Below are positions 43,175-56,369 of a stretch of 64,000 nt of DNA, in pieces. The stretch's first letter is position 1; every line of letters starts with the position of its first letter. Location: the NCBI GenBank assembly GCA_022496185.1, contig WTXG01000076.1, forward strand, positions 62,001-126,000, written 5' to 3'. A model generated the notes under the pieces. That model was not told the DNA's origin. It was given only the letters and a program-made list of their open reading frames with translations, and did not search any database. Origin of the DNA: Multifurca ochricompacta. Its lineage: Eukaryota > Basidiomycota > Agaricomycetes > Russulales > Russulaceae. A program made the position numbers and the translations under genes.

Positions 43175-46100
43175 TTAGTTGACCGCGAGTCCTTCCACGG
43201 CCTTTCCTTCCGTGCCCGCCACCACATCACCATCATCTTCTTTGTTGTGCCCATTCTCCTTCTCCTTCTCCTTCTCCTTCTCCTTCTTTTCCTCTCCGTC
43301 CTTCTCTTGCTCATAATTACGCAAACGCATCTCAACAAGAAACTCCGTATCACGAATCGTCTGAGACCACCGCGCGAGCGCTCCAGATCCCGTCAAACCG
43401 AGTCGGATGATCCCCACCAAAGCGAATATGCCAGGGTAAACGTGCATAACTAGGAAAAGAAAAAAAAAATAATGAATCAGTAGGGAGGGGGAGTGTAACA
43501 GAAAAAAACCAAATTCGTGGAACACGGAGAAAGAGAGAGAGGAGAAAAGACTTACATATGAAGCGCTGGTCGACCTGCAAGGAACTAACATACCGTACAA
43601 TGGCGACAGCGGTAGGTGGCAATCCTAGCATTCCGACGAGTCCGGCGAGGAGCGGCGCGATAACTTCAACAGTAGCGCTGAGCGGTTCCGGATTTGTCCA
43701 TCCGTGCGCTTTAATCTACCAGACAAGAAGGAGGGGGGAGGAAGGGGGGGGGAAAGAAAAAGTCGCACTTAAGGGGAAAACGTAACAAGTTTAAAAAAAG
43801 CAAGTTGACTCACATGATTGAAACCCGTCGTGATACGATTCAGCGGGCGTAAGCGATGCGCGTGAAGTACGATCTTCGCGTAGATGATTCCCAATGCCCA
43901 CATATCCACCGCACGCACGTTGGGCACCAAATCCGGATTCAACAACAGACGGATGGGCATGATAAGGTACAGCTCCACCACAAGACCGATAAGAGTTGGG
44001 ATGACGATGCCGACGAAGAAATGATGTACGATATCTTGGCCAGCCAGAGAACGGTCCGCTTAAGAAAGTATAAAGGCCAATTTCCACGCGCCTCATCCGC
44101 ACTGCGTCGTTGACGTCTCTTTTCCATTCGTTCGATGGCGTGACCGACCACCCAACAGCCCCAGAGCGCATAAAAACCAACGAGAAAAGAGTATCCGTCG
44201 TGCATTTGCCTTTTGGTGAAAAGGTTGAACACTCCGCGGCCAAGCAGGACAGGCACAGTCACAGAGGCGGTGACAAAGAGACAGCCAATAACCCAGAGTG
44301 CGAAGATGAGCAGACCTATGCGGTGCTGGAAGTGAGGAGGGATATGAACCACGGTGTAGTCATCTTTTGGATTTCGCTTGGCCTTCTCTGCTTCAGCGTC
44401 TTGTATCTCAATCAGCATACGTGCCTCATCATCCACAGGCAGGCCGTCGGCGTCGACCCTGGCTGTAGCGCGCATGTCTCGAGGTACCGCGACGTTGTCA
44501 CTGTTAGGTACCCGGCGATAACTTCCATGGGAACGCGGCTCGCTTTCTGCGGCTTTACTGCCCGAGTCTTGAAAAGGGAACCAGCTCGGGTGGGAGGGCT
44601 CTCGCTCCTCTTCCGGATGACGCCCACCGAACATGTATGACGTGAGACGAAGCCAAGCGCAGAGATACTTCCAAATCTTGATTGACGTCTTGCGGAGTAC
44701 CTTCCTGGGCCGGAAAAAGCGCAGCGTGTATGGTAAAAGAATGTGGAGGAACAGGAGGTCAATGGGGATGTCGGATAAAGGCTCACTATATAACACTAGT
44801 TTCAACTCGTTAAACTTATAGGGAAGACATAGGGACGCACCGAGGTTTCCAACGAAGAGGTAGCACCAAACCCCTTCCCAATCGCATAAGTCCTCCAATA
44901 GATCCCACACCGCAGGCGACCACCAAGCCATACATGATCGCGCTCACTGAAAGCTTGCGGAGTTGTACCAATGCGGGCGGTCGAGAATGTCACGAATAGG
45001 GTGAAAATTCTGGTCAGACGGGTCTTTGATGAACCACATTGCTCCGGGGCGCATGATCGTGCGGCAGCCTGCTAATAAGATCGCAAATTGATACCTTTAA
45101 AATAAATAAAAATAAAAATCGACGAAAATAAAAACAAAAAAAAAGTAAGAAACGACGAACATGAACATTGTGCCAACGACCCAGTGATAGAAGATTGCGG
45201 TCAAGGGCGCATATTGAAAAAACGCGATCCGAGATTCAAGGCTCGCTTCAGGGAAAAGCCAGATAGAACACAAGTCGAGGTTGATACCACACCCTAACGG
45301 GAATAAAACCAATTCTACAATGATGAACGTTGCTACCTAAAAAAACGATTTTTTTTTTTTCTTAGTTAGGGGGTTCGGTGAAAGTAAAAAAAAAGGTAAA
45401 ACTAGCCTTGACCACGAGCAACTGTTGCCGTACTGCGCTCCTTACTGCTCTCCCAGCGCTCTTCACAGTCCCAACCGTAAAAATGTTGAGGTAAAACGCG
45501 ATCAAAAGGCCAATAACAGCATAGCCAAGTGCAATAGCAAAGACTCTCTCCCCAGTTCCGTCCCCGAGAGCCAGTTTTGTCCAACCAGTCGCGACTTGAT
45601 ACGAATTTATCCTGACTTGTTTGCCCAAGGCTTCCAGGTACGGTTCTACCGTTAAGACGACAGGGTGGTTAGACTCCAAGATGCGATCAATGATGGACGG
45701 AGTCGGATCAGAGCGTGGCTCGGGCGCAAGTTTTGAGGGAAGAGAAACGAGATATTGGGTTGCCTTATCCCAAGGAAGGCCAACGATACTCTCTCGCTGC
45801 AACGCGATCAGCGAAAAGTCATCCATCATGAGAACAGGCGGCCGAAAGCTTACTGTTCTTGCAACAAATTGCGCAGACTTCTCAAGAGTATCATCTGTAA
45901 TGACTCGTGAAAGGGCCCAGAGCGCAGTATCGAGGAACCCATGAAACAGACGGGTCATGGATGGGAGAATCGCGTAACCAGCCACGAAAAAAATTGTGTC
46001 AACCACGGGATCTGTCACAATGCGAATAACTCTTATAGGCCAGTGAAGCACTTGAAGCGCGCGCCTTGGGTCGAGCTACCCGAAAAAAAAAAAAAAAATA

Positions 46101-49100
46101 AGCCCAAGTTGTAAAGGAGAAACGACAAGTATGAGACTTACAGAGAGTAAGGCGGTTGACTTGCCAAACGTAAACGGTAACCAGATGCCCAGTCCGACCG
46201 CTGTATCGAGCACGAAGATCATCAAGGCAGCCTGAAGGGTTGACTTTGAGTACATGACATCGTCTGAGAGTTCAGGGGGCATACATTCTGCGCAACGACA
46301 TAGAGTGGACCTCTCATACCGATAGCTATTTGAAGGGAGAGGTAACCCTTGTCAGTGAACTCAAATTCATAAATAAGAAGCGAAAAGATGGCTTGCCTTC
46401 AAGAGCGCCCTCCATATCATCCTCAACGACCATGTCTTCATCAGCAAGCTGTGCTGCCAGGGCCGCATCATCCACCTCCTCACCCTCAGCGTCCTCACCA
46501 TCGCCATCGTCATCAGCTTCAGCAACTAAGCCCTCCTCGTCTGCCACGTCCGCGTCCCGACCGTCATCCCATTCAGGGCCCCAGGCTATGCGCCTCGGTC
46601 CACGTCGGGCGGCACCTCGTGGTTCCATGGGATCCTCAACCTCATCGTCAGAATCTGCCAACAATCCCGGAAGATCTCCTTCGTCCTCATCCTCGTCCTC
46701 ATCCTCTTTATCTGAGGGTTGACCCATGGCGGGTTCTTCGCTGAAAAAGTGTGCCACATCTCGCTCGAGCTCCCGAGGATCCATCTCCTCTGTATCACGG
46801 CTGACTTCTTCACCTACTTTCTCAGCGCCATCGAAGTAACCTTGCCTAGTCGAACCCTCCAGAAACTCTTCCGGAGGATGGTAAGTTGCGAGGTTTGGCG
46901 ACGTGAGTGGCGTGCTCTCCCTGCTACTGGCGAGTGGAAGGGAAGACGGACTTGCTATCGGCGTCGGTGGCCGTCTAGGCAAATGAATACCACGGTGAGC
47001 AGCTTCTAATTGTGGGTGAGGAGGTGGACGTCTAAATGAAGGCGTGGGTACCGGGTGATGAGGGGACGTGGACCCAGCAGGTGGCGAAGATAGGCCTTGC
47101 GAAGTGGTAGGGAAAGTGGTTGCTACCGGAGTAATGGGGAAAGGAAGCGGTTTCGGAGGAATATGCGGAAACACATGATTATCACCGCCTTCAGTGGGAG
47201 AAAATGCGAAAGGCCTCATGTCTACTTGCGATCGTGTTCGTTGGCGTACACGGCGCGAACTCCCACCGTCGTCGTCGGGAGAAGCAAAGGGAGGAGAGCT
47301 GATTGTAAAAGAGCGTTCCGACCTGGAACCTTCAGCCCTTAATCTTTTGTGGGCTGTAAGTAACGATAGTCCATCGTCAGCTGCGCTCGGATGGGATGGC
47401 GTTTGGGACAGCGCAGTGAGAGCAGGTAACCGGCTTATCAACCTCGGCGCAGGAGGTGGTGTCCAAATGCCATTCCGATCGTGCCCTGCGTACAGATCCT
47501 CGAGCGATATCCCAGAAAGCTCGGGGGGAAGTTGCAGATTCCCAAGGCCATCCTGCTCTGCCTCGTCGCGGAAGCGTTCCCAAAGCACACGCCGCCTTGC
47601 CCGCCACCGCCAGGCATCATCGGCAGCATGTCCAAGCCATTCAGTCCAATCTTCTGGGGCAGCCATTCCCATTCTACGTGTGAAAAGCCTGCTGAGGCGG
47701 AAGATGAAAATCCTTCCTTTCGGTAACCTCAGCCTGATTAATTAGTTCCCATGGATCCACCTCTGCCACAATGCCATATGGGGAGAACATGAGATCGATG
47801 TTGAATCGAGTCATCTCAAAACGCTCAAAATCATAGAGGGACCAGGTCTGGGAGTCAGGAATGCCCCAGCCAACGCGTTTCTGCTTGAGGGTAGCTAGAA
47901 TACTTAATGTGTTGTTGACCGAAAAAGCAGAAGGGCCGCCTTGATGATGGATCGGCTCCTCAAAGTCTGTCGCCTTTGCCTTTCCTTTGCCTCTTACAAA
48001 TCATCGTTGTCGTTGCTAGGACCTTTCACCCGGAACGATGACTCGGGGTCGTCGGCCAGCGGCTTGATCCTCGAACCTCTCCAAAAGGTTGTTGTTTGCA
48101 AGGGCCAAAGAACGGCGTTTCTCAGCTGCTAGAAGCCTTTCTTGCCGCGCCTGGAAGTAGGATGGGTTCTGATCATCTTTGGTGGACTGCGGGACTGCAT
48201 TGCTTGGCCCTGCCGCATCGTTTGGGAAGGATGCAGTCCGATTCAGCTGGGCGGTTTGAAGACCGCCGTTTGTGGCACGTAGCTCTTGTGCCCGTCGAGA
48301 TGGGGGTCGCAAGGGTAAATCTCGAATTGGCCGATCTGGGTGTCGTCTACTCGGATCTAGCTCGTGTTCATGCGAGTTCCTTCTCTCGCACGGCGTAAGC
48401 GTTCTGCTTCAGCTTGCTGTTGCCGACGCAACTGATTGTCGCGCTCCATTAATACGGCCCTGGCCTGCTCGCGGATACGTTGCTGTTGCCTTTCACGCTC
48501 CCCCTCGCGTTCTTGCTCTGCTTCACGCTCAGCTGCGATTGCAGGGTCGCCTTCTTCAAAGACGCCAGGGCGTGCATTCTGAGATATCCACTCGCGCAGA
48601 AGAAAGACGGCGATGAAGACAAGGACAATGAGGGTGGCGATGATCTGACCGGTGAATATATCTGCTGACACAGTGCGGAGCAGGGGATGTGCAAGAAGCG
48701 CATTCAGCGGGGAATTGTCAGTATCATTGGAAGAAGACTGAAGGGGTGCGTTGGTTGCAGTAGAGTTGAATTGAGAACGCGAGGTGAGATTGTAAAAGAA
48801 GAACGAGGATGATGGTGACGATGAACGAGGACGCGCACTAATCCACCAAGCGCTACAAAAAACATTGTCAAGAGGAGAGGAAATTATTCTGGAATCAAGG
48901 TGGTCACATACGTGGAATTACCCATTGCAAAGTACATTCTCCAAGTCCAAACCGTTATCCAGGGGAGGACGGCAAGCCACACAAAGGATACGATGATAGC
49001 CCGAATACAAAACAAAATGGCAAAGAGAACCTGCTGGGCGAATTTGCGGAGCAGGAGTATCACGGGTAGACGCATGGGCATATCTTCTGCGTAGACTGCA

Positions 49101-49487
49101 AAAGGTGTGTCAGTTTTGATGATGACGCAGAACCGGATTCATGAGGGGAGCCAATTATGAAAAAAATTTAAATTTACCCTTAGTGAACGAATACGGATAC
49201 TTGCATACGTCGCATGTTTTTTTCTTGCTGTGTGATAGCCATGTTGTTAAGCTAAGCGGAGGATGAGCATATACCGAAGGGAATGAGCGGGATCAAGAGG
49301 ACAAACCAATCTTGGTGGATGTAACGGATCGTGCCGGAACATTTACAGGGTGAAAGAGAGGTTGATCGGGCTCTGCAGGCGCGCTGCAAATTCTGCAAGT
49401 ATCTTGGTCGTTGTCCGGTTCAGCTAGCGATCTTATGAGGGTGTCATTTTCGGGTTGAGGTTGAGTGTTCGGACTGCCGTCTGTCAT
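43175..49487 (-). CDS. SSM4: Doa10/SSM4 (MARCH6-type) ER membrane E3 ubiquitin ligase
   Basis: Polytopic E3 of ER-associated degradation that also acts at the inner nuclear membrane. ATG 49487. The RING-CH begins DTCRICSAPAEPDQPLFHP, then CKCSGTIRYIHQDW and, after an intron, KKKTCDVCKYPYSFTK, the family pattern. Many hydrophobic segments follow: LLRKFAQQVLFAILFCIRAI near 49000, IATLIVLVFIAVFLLREWIS near 48640, and the TEB4 core (about 45360-46290). C-terminal segments lie at 43560-44931 (FVGNLGASLCLPY, YTLRFFRPRKVLRK), and the tail ends with IRDTEFLVEMRLRNYEQE, typical of Doa10, plus a Lys/Glu repeat. Stop 43175-43177. Between 46326 and 47672 sits a long Ser/Pro-rich then acidic cytosolic loop that looks disordered. 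At about 6.3 kb with many short introns it is the largest gene of the window. Confidence 0.92.
43249..43284. repeat. (CTTCTC)n hexanucleotide repeat in Doa10 tail
   Basis: Six units of TTCTCC on the plus strand encode alternating Lys/Glu at the C-terminus of Doa10. Confidence 0.8.
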
Positions 49488-50759
49488 GTTATTGGGGTTT
49501 TATATGCAAAGTTGAAAAATAACTGTGCGCGTTATAAACGCAACGCAACGTCAGTGTCGTGGCGAGAAGGGAAAGTCCTGATGTTGTGGGTGTTAATGTA
49601 ATGTAGTACAGTACCAAGTACAGAGGTGAGTGAGTGAGTGTACCGTACCAAGCTTGGGCTTGGGCTGCAGCTGCCGCGTTGGTTGGCTGAGTAGCTGACA
49701 AATCATTTTAATTATATATTTAATTATTAATTTTATTATTATTATTATTATGATTATGATATTGTTGTCCTTTGCTGCCCCCTTGCTTTTTGTATGAAAT
49801 GAAATGATACGATAGTATGTCTGGTCTGATGGTCTGATGGTCGGGGGGGGAGGGGGGGGAGGAATAGAAGAAGGCACACACGCACACGCAACGCACAGGC
49901 ACCCGGTACCTGGTTTATCTGTCCTGTCATCTTGTGTCCTGTCCTCCACGATCAGGGTCCACTAGTGATGTCAGAGTTGATCTTTACACACACACACACA
50001 CACACATAACACCTGTGACCATGACACGAAACTAACCCCCCTTCCATCATCGTCAATGTTCATCTCATGAAAGCAAAGCGCAAAGCAGTCCCTGGGAAAC
50101 CTTGGAAATCCCCTCTGCCGGCGGTCTTGGCACGCAAATACAAATTAAACAACTGAAAAACTGATGAATTACCCCCTCTAACCCCCCCAGGTAACACATT
50201 CTTCCCTTCTCCCCTCCCCTTCCCCCTTCACTCCTCCACATTTATTTTTGGGTGGGTAAAGGGGGAATGGAGAGGGGGGGGGGAGGGGGAGTGGTCACCC
50301 ACTTCGAGGCAGGGACACCTCGGCAAGAGCCGACGCTACCACGTTAGAGAGAGAGAGAAAGCACAAAACACAAAACACAACAGACGACGCCGCTTGCGCG
50401 CCCGCAAAATCAGTACTGCCAGCGAAGTACGATTACTACACGAGCACTTCATTTTTCTTTTTCTTTTTTCTTCTTTTTAAAAGGCTTTATTGAAAAAGAA
50501 AGAAAGAATTCTGAGGCGACGACACACTCACTACCTTTGTCCGTCCCTCTTCTCTTCTACCGACTCTTCGACTATGGCCAACCCCATATACCGAAACCCC
50601 GCAACAATAACAATAACAATAACAACATCCTTCGCCACCATCCCCGTGTGCGTTAATATATAACCGTTCGTTCGAAAAAAAAAAAACAATATCATATAAG
50701 AGTGGCAAAGTTATTCCCGCAGAAGAGACATCGTCGCGCGGCATTCAAAAGCTCTTGTA
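49488..50759. other. Intergenic region rich in simple repeats
   Basis: Upstream of Doa10 and downstream of the TFIIIC gene. It holds ATT units at about 49732-49757, G-runs at 49842-49860 and 50273-50290, CA dinucleotides at 49986-50006, and GA/AC tracts near 50345-50380. A minus frame at 50487-50744 and others are repeat-derived. No gene is supported. Confidence 0.55.
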
Positions 50760-53700
50760 TCACCCAGCCGCGCCCAGTCGCTCGAAAGAGGTGCCTATAC
50801 CCGAATCACCAGCATCGCCAATGCCCGAGCCCGAGCTCGAGCCCTCAATCATGCCCCCTCCTCCTCTTCCAAGGGAAGGTTCAGCTTCTACGCCCACTAC
50901 GCCTGCCCTCTGCTCCTCTCTTTCCCTTCCCCTCTCCAATCGATACGGTGACAAAGCGGTGGGGAGAAACGCTTTCCGCGCGCAACCCAAACAGGTGCGT
51001 ACCATCGTGGTCGAGAGAATGAACGAGGTGACAGAACAGCGAGCTAAATTGCGGAGGGGGAGGAGAGAAAAATAAATTTATATAAAAATTTAAAAAAAAG
51101 GCGCATGTTTTTTTTTCAAATTCGATACGAGAGAATTGGATTTGAGAGAATATTGGATTTTGAGCACATGTACAAGCAGTCAGTCATCCATTAAATATAA
51201 AATAAAAAAAAAAAAACACTCACACCATCGATGACCTCTCGAACATGCCGCAGTGGCAATGTCCGTCAAAGGAATCTCCAGACCGCAAGCAGGACATTGC
51301 TCCTGTGTGCCGCGCCCCCCCCTCCTAACGCCTCCTCCCAAGCCGTAGGAAACGACGTTGATATTTCATTAGCCAGTTTTTGTGCTTCGGCTGAGAGTTC
51401 CTGGGGTGTACCGGGTAACAGGCACTGAATGACAACCCGTAGAACAAAAGACAGATCGTCCCCTATCCAAAAAAAAAAAAAAAAAAGGTCGCACAGATGG
51501 ACCAAAACGGGGGAGAACTGAAGCAGATAAAGAGGCTTACGGGTGAGAAGATCTATCGCAGAAGCGATCTCTTGAATGAGAGCTCCCAGTACGCGATGAG
51601 AGATGGCATTCAGCAGTCCACGAGCGATCGTCTCGTATTCCCTTTGAATCTCTGGATTTGAGGTCGACTTCTTCTAACACACACACGAAAACCCGGATTA
51701 GGTCGGAACGCCGCACGCACACGATCAAAAAAAAAACAAAAAAAAAATAAGAGAGAGAGAGAGAGAGAGATTATACCCTTACCCAACAAAAGTCGGCAAT
51801 CGCTAGCTTTAAACGAAGTCGGAGTAAAACGTCACTCCCAAACAGTCGACGGGTAATACCGTCACAAAACCTTCTTCTATAAGATGAACCAAAGCCAAAG
51901 CCAGATGAGGGATCGCCAAACAAAGTGGGTGGTGGTGGTGGTGGTAGTGGTGAATTCCAGAAAATCGCGCGCGCCCTCAGGATCTTGCAAGCCTGGTGGA
52001 GACGGGGATAAAGTCGCGTGAGAATATCGTCGTCATCACCATCATTTTCATCATCACCCTGACTCAGACGAAACAATAACGGTCGAAGAATGTGCATCGG
52101 CGCTGTGCCCGTGTCTAATCGAATTCACATCAATCAAAAAAAAAAAAATTCAAAACAGAAAAGTAAGAAAAAAAAAAAGACGTGCATGCTTTCGTCTCTG
52201 ACGTGATTTGGGTGAGCATCCTCAGCACGGCGTCGTCGTCTCTGTCGTCTTCTGCGAGCATCTTGCTCACGACCAAAGTGCTGTTGTGTCTGGCTTCATG
52301 CTTGTAACTAAAGTCTGACAGTATGGACCTTCTGCAATAAGAGGACAAGACATGAGACAAATATATATATATATATATTTAGCTTGATTTAGAAGAATGG
52401 GACTCACTCATGCGCCCAACTGACTATGGGAAAGCCCGCAAAAGAAACCATACCACTGATTTGATTCATCTCAGCGTGAGGTACCACACCTCCATCTACC
52501 CGTAAGAAGACCCTTCGGGACACCGAGGATAGGCCGCTTGATGTGTAGTAATTATTAACGGGCCCTGTTAAACCTTCAGGGGGCTTAACGGTCGGGGAAG
52601 TGGAAACGTCGTAAATGACGTGGAAGCTCCCATCGACTAGGGACAAGACGATGATGTCGTGCTCGGGAGAGTATACGAGACCGGATGGAGGGTAAAACAT
52701 GGAAGAACCCCTTGATATGCCCTGTCTGTGAAGTAAAAAGAAACGTAGCCCCGACCAAAGGCTTCCGCCTCCTCCGTCGCGCGCTTCAGTCCATAGATGG
52801 ACGACGCCAGGTCTGAAAATAACGACGACGGGCTGGGGGGAGAGGATGGGGGGGAAACGGGTTTCAGCTCTTGCGTTCGAAGACCTAAAATCGACATACA
52901 TACATTCATATCCCTATCCCGAGGTTCGATGAAGGAGAGAGCCGTGATCATACGGTCGTCGGCCTCGCATATCAAAGTCTTTGAGTGGCTTAAGCTCGTT
53001 GCAATTACTGGATCAGAGCCATATCGAGAGGCGGCCCTCGTTTCTATGCTAATTGTTCTTGTGACTTGGATAGACCCCACGGTACCATCCGAAGTACAAT
53101 AAACGAGAGCTGCCAGGCCTATACACGAGAATCGCAGAACAGCCAAAAATCAACCCCCCAAAAGTCAATGGATAATCCCTCCAGATGCAAAATCGCAAAC
53201 TCACATTCATTCACTCTTGTCCTAGTCCATGGGAGCCAAGTAAGGTGAGTAACCCACTGTTCGCTAATGACGATTGTCTGAATATGTTCAAGATATTGAC
53301 TAGGCCCTGAATCCCTCGTAAACCTAAACCAGCGACATCAATATCAAAAAGAAGAAAAGGAGTTCTCACTTGGGCCCATGGCTGCCTATATACCGTGCTT
53401 ACCTCAGAAGGAGGACAGAACCTGCTTTATTCCCAACAGCCAAAAGAGATCCATCGAGGACGGAAGCGGGTACATTGTCAAAGTCTGGCTGTCGCGACCA
53501 CGAGCAACCTATCATTTGATGTAGGATTGAGGCTTCCTAAAAAGGTACAATCATGCAGGGCGTACAGACGACCTGTGACCGGAGGGCCTGTTGAAGACGG
53601 GAACCCCCACTGACGGTTCCAAGTGATTGTAGAAAGTGAGTGGCATCTTGCAACTGAAAAGGCGTCAAAAATAAAATAAAAATAAAAATAAAATGGATCG

Positions 53701-54490
53701 AATGGCCCCAGAGTATCTGAGTTAATAATACCTTAACCCATTGTCCAGCCAACTGATTCCTGAGAGAACACCACAGGGACAGTTCCAAGTTTGTGCTGAC
53801 GACGGCTAAAACACAGCTTTTTTTTTTTTTTTTGTTTGTTTGTTCGTTCCTTTTTTTGAGCTTTACAAATGGGGGAAATCGGTATGAACCCTCATACCCT
53901 GCATCTGCAGACAGAAAGCTGGGAGACGCTACGACGGCTTTGATAGAAACATCGAGAGATCCTGTCACCAGATTGTCCCAGTCTGTTTCGAAGGACTTGA
54001 ATTTAATTCACTGCACTTTTCTCCGTGGCATCGCGAGAGAAAGTCCCTTTTACCTTGCGATTCCATTGGCCAGTGATAAAATGAGCGCCTATCAAGTTCC
54101 AGTACGGTCCTAAACCACCCGCACGCGTTAAAGCCACCAGGACTGTCCTTGAGCTTTGAAGCCGTGGTTGAAAAGGGACCATAAGAGTTGTTGACCCCAA
54201 AATCGGGGGTCTTGAAAAACGCGTTCGATTATTTTGCAACCCAAAAAAAAAAAAAAAATAGAAAAAGAAAAGAAACAGGAACAAATTGTATGCGGTGCGT
54301 GCAGAGAGAGAGAAATGAAAAAATAAGAATAAAAATTAAAATAAAACAAAAATTTGCTGACCAGTATATACACAGCCGTCTTTGTTACAAATAATAATTG
54401 GCCATCCTCAGTCCATTGCAAGCAACTGATGGTGGGATGAGAAGCAGCCGCAGGAACGCTTGAGGCTGCGTAGATTGTTACGTGTTCCAT
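50760..54490 (-). CDS. TFIIIC 90-kDa-type subunit (RNA polymerase III factor)
   Basis: Subunit of TFIIIC, which binds internal promoters of tRNA and other Pol III genes. ATG 54490 gives MEHVTIYAA, then ISCLQWTEDGQLLFVTKTAVYIL, the N-terminal beta-propeller start of the TFIIIC delta family. More propeller pieces follow (SFETDWDNLVTGSLD, LAVGNKAGSVLLLR at about 53400-53470, VTHLTWLPWTRT at 53220). A helical middle lies at 51530-52360. The C-terminus is a zinc ribbon pair: CPACGLEIPLTDIATAACSRGH near 51240-51300, then after an intron RCSVTSFILSTT and CLGCARKAF near 50970-51050. Stop 50760-50762. The zinc motif plus WD-like N-terminus is the basis of the call. Fungal names vary (sfc9, TFC-type), so no symbol is given. 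Many short introns contain poly-T or poly-A runs. Confidence 0.8.
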
Positions 54491-55428
54491 GTTTCGACTG
54501 ACCGCGGATTTGCAGAAAAAAAAAAAAAAAATCAAAATCAATCAAAAACTCTTAAGGGGTTGAATAAGGGAGGGGAGGGGTGTGTGTGTGTGACCAGGGC
54601 TAAGGGGTTCACTTCCTACTGGAGGAACTGAGCGTCAGCTGTTGGTCGGAGCCCTCTTTACAAAGTGTTTTTGGAATGATAATTGATGATATTACTTTTT
54701 TGATGATGAACCAAAAAAGCCTGCCGAACGAACACACGTAAAAGTTGGGTCATGAGCCTGTGAGCCAGTGTGTTGTGTGTGTGTGTGATAACTATGGGAA
54801 CACCGTACTTTGTTTGACTTTGAACTAATGAGCGGGCAAGCGGGGGGGGCGACGAGAGAAAATATGAAAATATTAGATGTTGATGTTTTATAATGATATG
54901 ATGAAGGTTCGATTACCTACCGTATTGTTCACTATACTTACAAGTCGAATGCCCTGCCTGCCCCCCCACTTGTAACTACCACCACCAACGACGACTAAAA
55001 AGTGAACCCTTGTCGTGCTTTTTTATTTTTTTCTTTGCGGTCGAGTTTTGAACTCAGAGAGAGAGTCGAGCGCGGTAACAAGTTAACGGTAGCGATAACG
55101 GCAACAGCAACGGCAACGGCAAAGACAACGACAAAACGACAACTTGGACCCCCTGACCTAGTTAGCGCAAAAAAAAAAAAGAAAACGTAAACGGGACAAC
55201 ACGCAACCAAACCCCCTTCCCCCTCCCTCCGTGCCTGATCGGGGGGGAGGGGGATGGAGATGGAGATGGGGGAATACACGAAACACGAAACCCCGCTCAT
55301 AGTCTCGTAGCGTAAAGAGCAGAAACCAGAACAGAACAGACTTTGATGAGCCACTCAACCGTGGGGCCTGTCTGTCCTACTACTACTACTACTACTACTA
55401 AAACCCCATTCAAAGCGAGGACAAGACC
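54491..55428. other. Divergent intergenic region
   Basis: Between the TFIIIC start (minus) and the next plus-strand gene. It contains GT dinucleotides (54578-54592, 54770-54790), an AACGGC tandem (55080-55125) and TAC units at about 55377-55399. No supported gene; the minus frame at 54995-55354 is repeat-derived. Confidence 0.5.
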
Positions 55429-56254
55429 ATGACCGTACGCACACTCAATCCTTCCTTACCTACTGGAACATGTTTAAAAAACTTATCAATGAGCCACAAC
55501 AAGGATCTCACTTATTGCTATCTTCACATGACTGAGAATGACCTGAAGGTATTAGACACGATCGGAACGCCGGAGTACCTAAAGGGAAATTTATCTGATA
55601 GTGGTTCGTTTCCTCTTCGCGAGCCGTTGCTGTATTGAAGCGAGAGCCACCTCCCCCCCCCCAACAGAAATGGATATCCCGGCTCACATGATCCCACCCA
55701 ATCCAGACGATTCAGACAGTTCGTATCGTGTTTCGTTTTCAAAAGAGATTTTTTTTCTGATGGTTCAAATACCGCTCCTTCCCCCCTTAAAAAAAAAAAA
55801 AAAAGTACTGCCTTCGCATATCCATCCATCTTATCCTTATGGCAACCCCACCAACATCAAGCACCCGGCAGCTCGTCCACGCGTGCCTTACGACCCAACC
55901 TCGCGTGCTTTATTCGAAGATATGGGATACGCCGGTGGAGGTGTCAACGGTACCCTCAGATGGAAAGACCTCGCACTTGACATCCTCTTGCCCATCGATA
56001 AAGAAAAAGAAGAGGCGGAGAAAGCAGCTCACGCTCGGAAAATGGCTAGTGGCGCTACCGCAAACCAGTATCAGCCTGCTTCTCAACAACTGGAAACAAC
56101 TGAAGAAGGGGACGCTGATGACGAGAATGAAAATGATGAAAATGATGATGACGAGATACCGGAGGAGGGCGAAGGTGAAGGTGAAGGTGAAGGTGAAGGT
56201 GAGGGTGAGGGTGAGGGTGGGGCCGGGACCAGTTATGAAGATGAAGATGAATAA
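55429..56254 (+). CDS. Unknown acidic protein
   Basis: The first exon, from ATG 55429 (MTVRTLNPSLPTG), is read to about 55602, GNLSDS. An intron (donor GTTCGT, acceptor CCAACAG) leads to EMDIPAHMIPPNPDDSDS, and a second intron with the same donor (GTTCGT at about 55720) leads to HPSYPYGNPTNIKHP, RVPYDPTSRALFEDMGYAGG, TLRWKDLALDILLP and a Lys/Glu/Ala helix. The end is strongly acidic, with a GAAGGT repeat (56168-56220) giving alternating Gly-Glu, and stops at 56252-56254. I do not recognise the family. The WKDLAL-x-x-L stretch faintly recalls the motif of APC13, but this alone is too weak for a call. The two matching donors support the exon model. Confidence 0.6.
56168..56220. repeat. (GAAGGT)n hexanucleotide repeat in coding sequence
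   Basis: About eight units of GAAGGT/GAGGGT encode Gly-Glu alternation near the C-terminus of the acidic protein. Confidence 0.85.
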
Positions 56255-56369
56255 ACCCCGAGCGCGTTCCTACGTGTCCGTTCCGCCGCCATACACACAC
56301 ATACTCTCACACACACTACAACAACATGAATTGTAAATCTTTTGAAAAAAAAAATACAATACCATACTG

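Noticed and set aside
43247..43453. Leu-rich frame antisense to the Doa10 C-terminus
   Set aside because: It arises from the CTTCTC repeat read on the other strand; the Doa10 frame has conserved residues and splice sites.
46330..46744. Ser/Pro-rich plus-strand frames inside Doa10
   Set aside because: They are the complement of the acidic Doa10 loop and have no independent support.
54900..54925. GGTTCGATT as a possible tRNA B box
   Set aside because: No flanking T-stem pairing, acceptor stem or A box was found around it.
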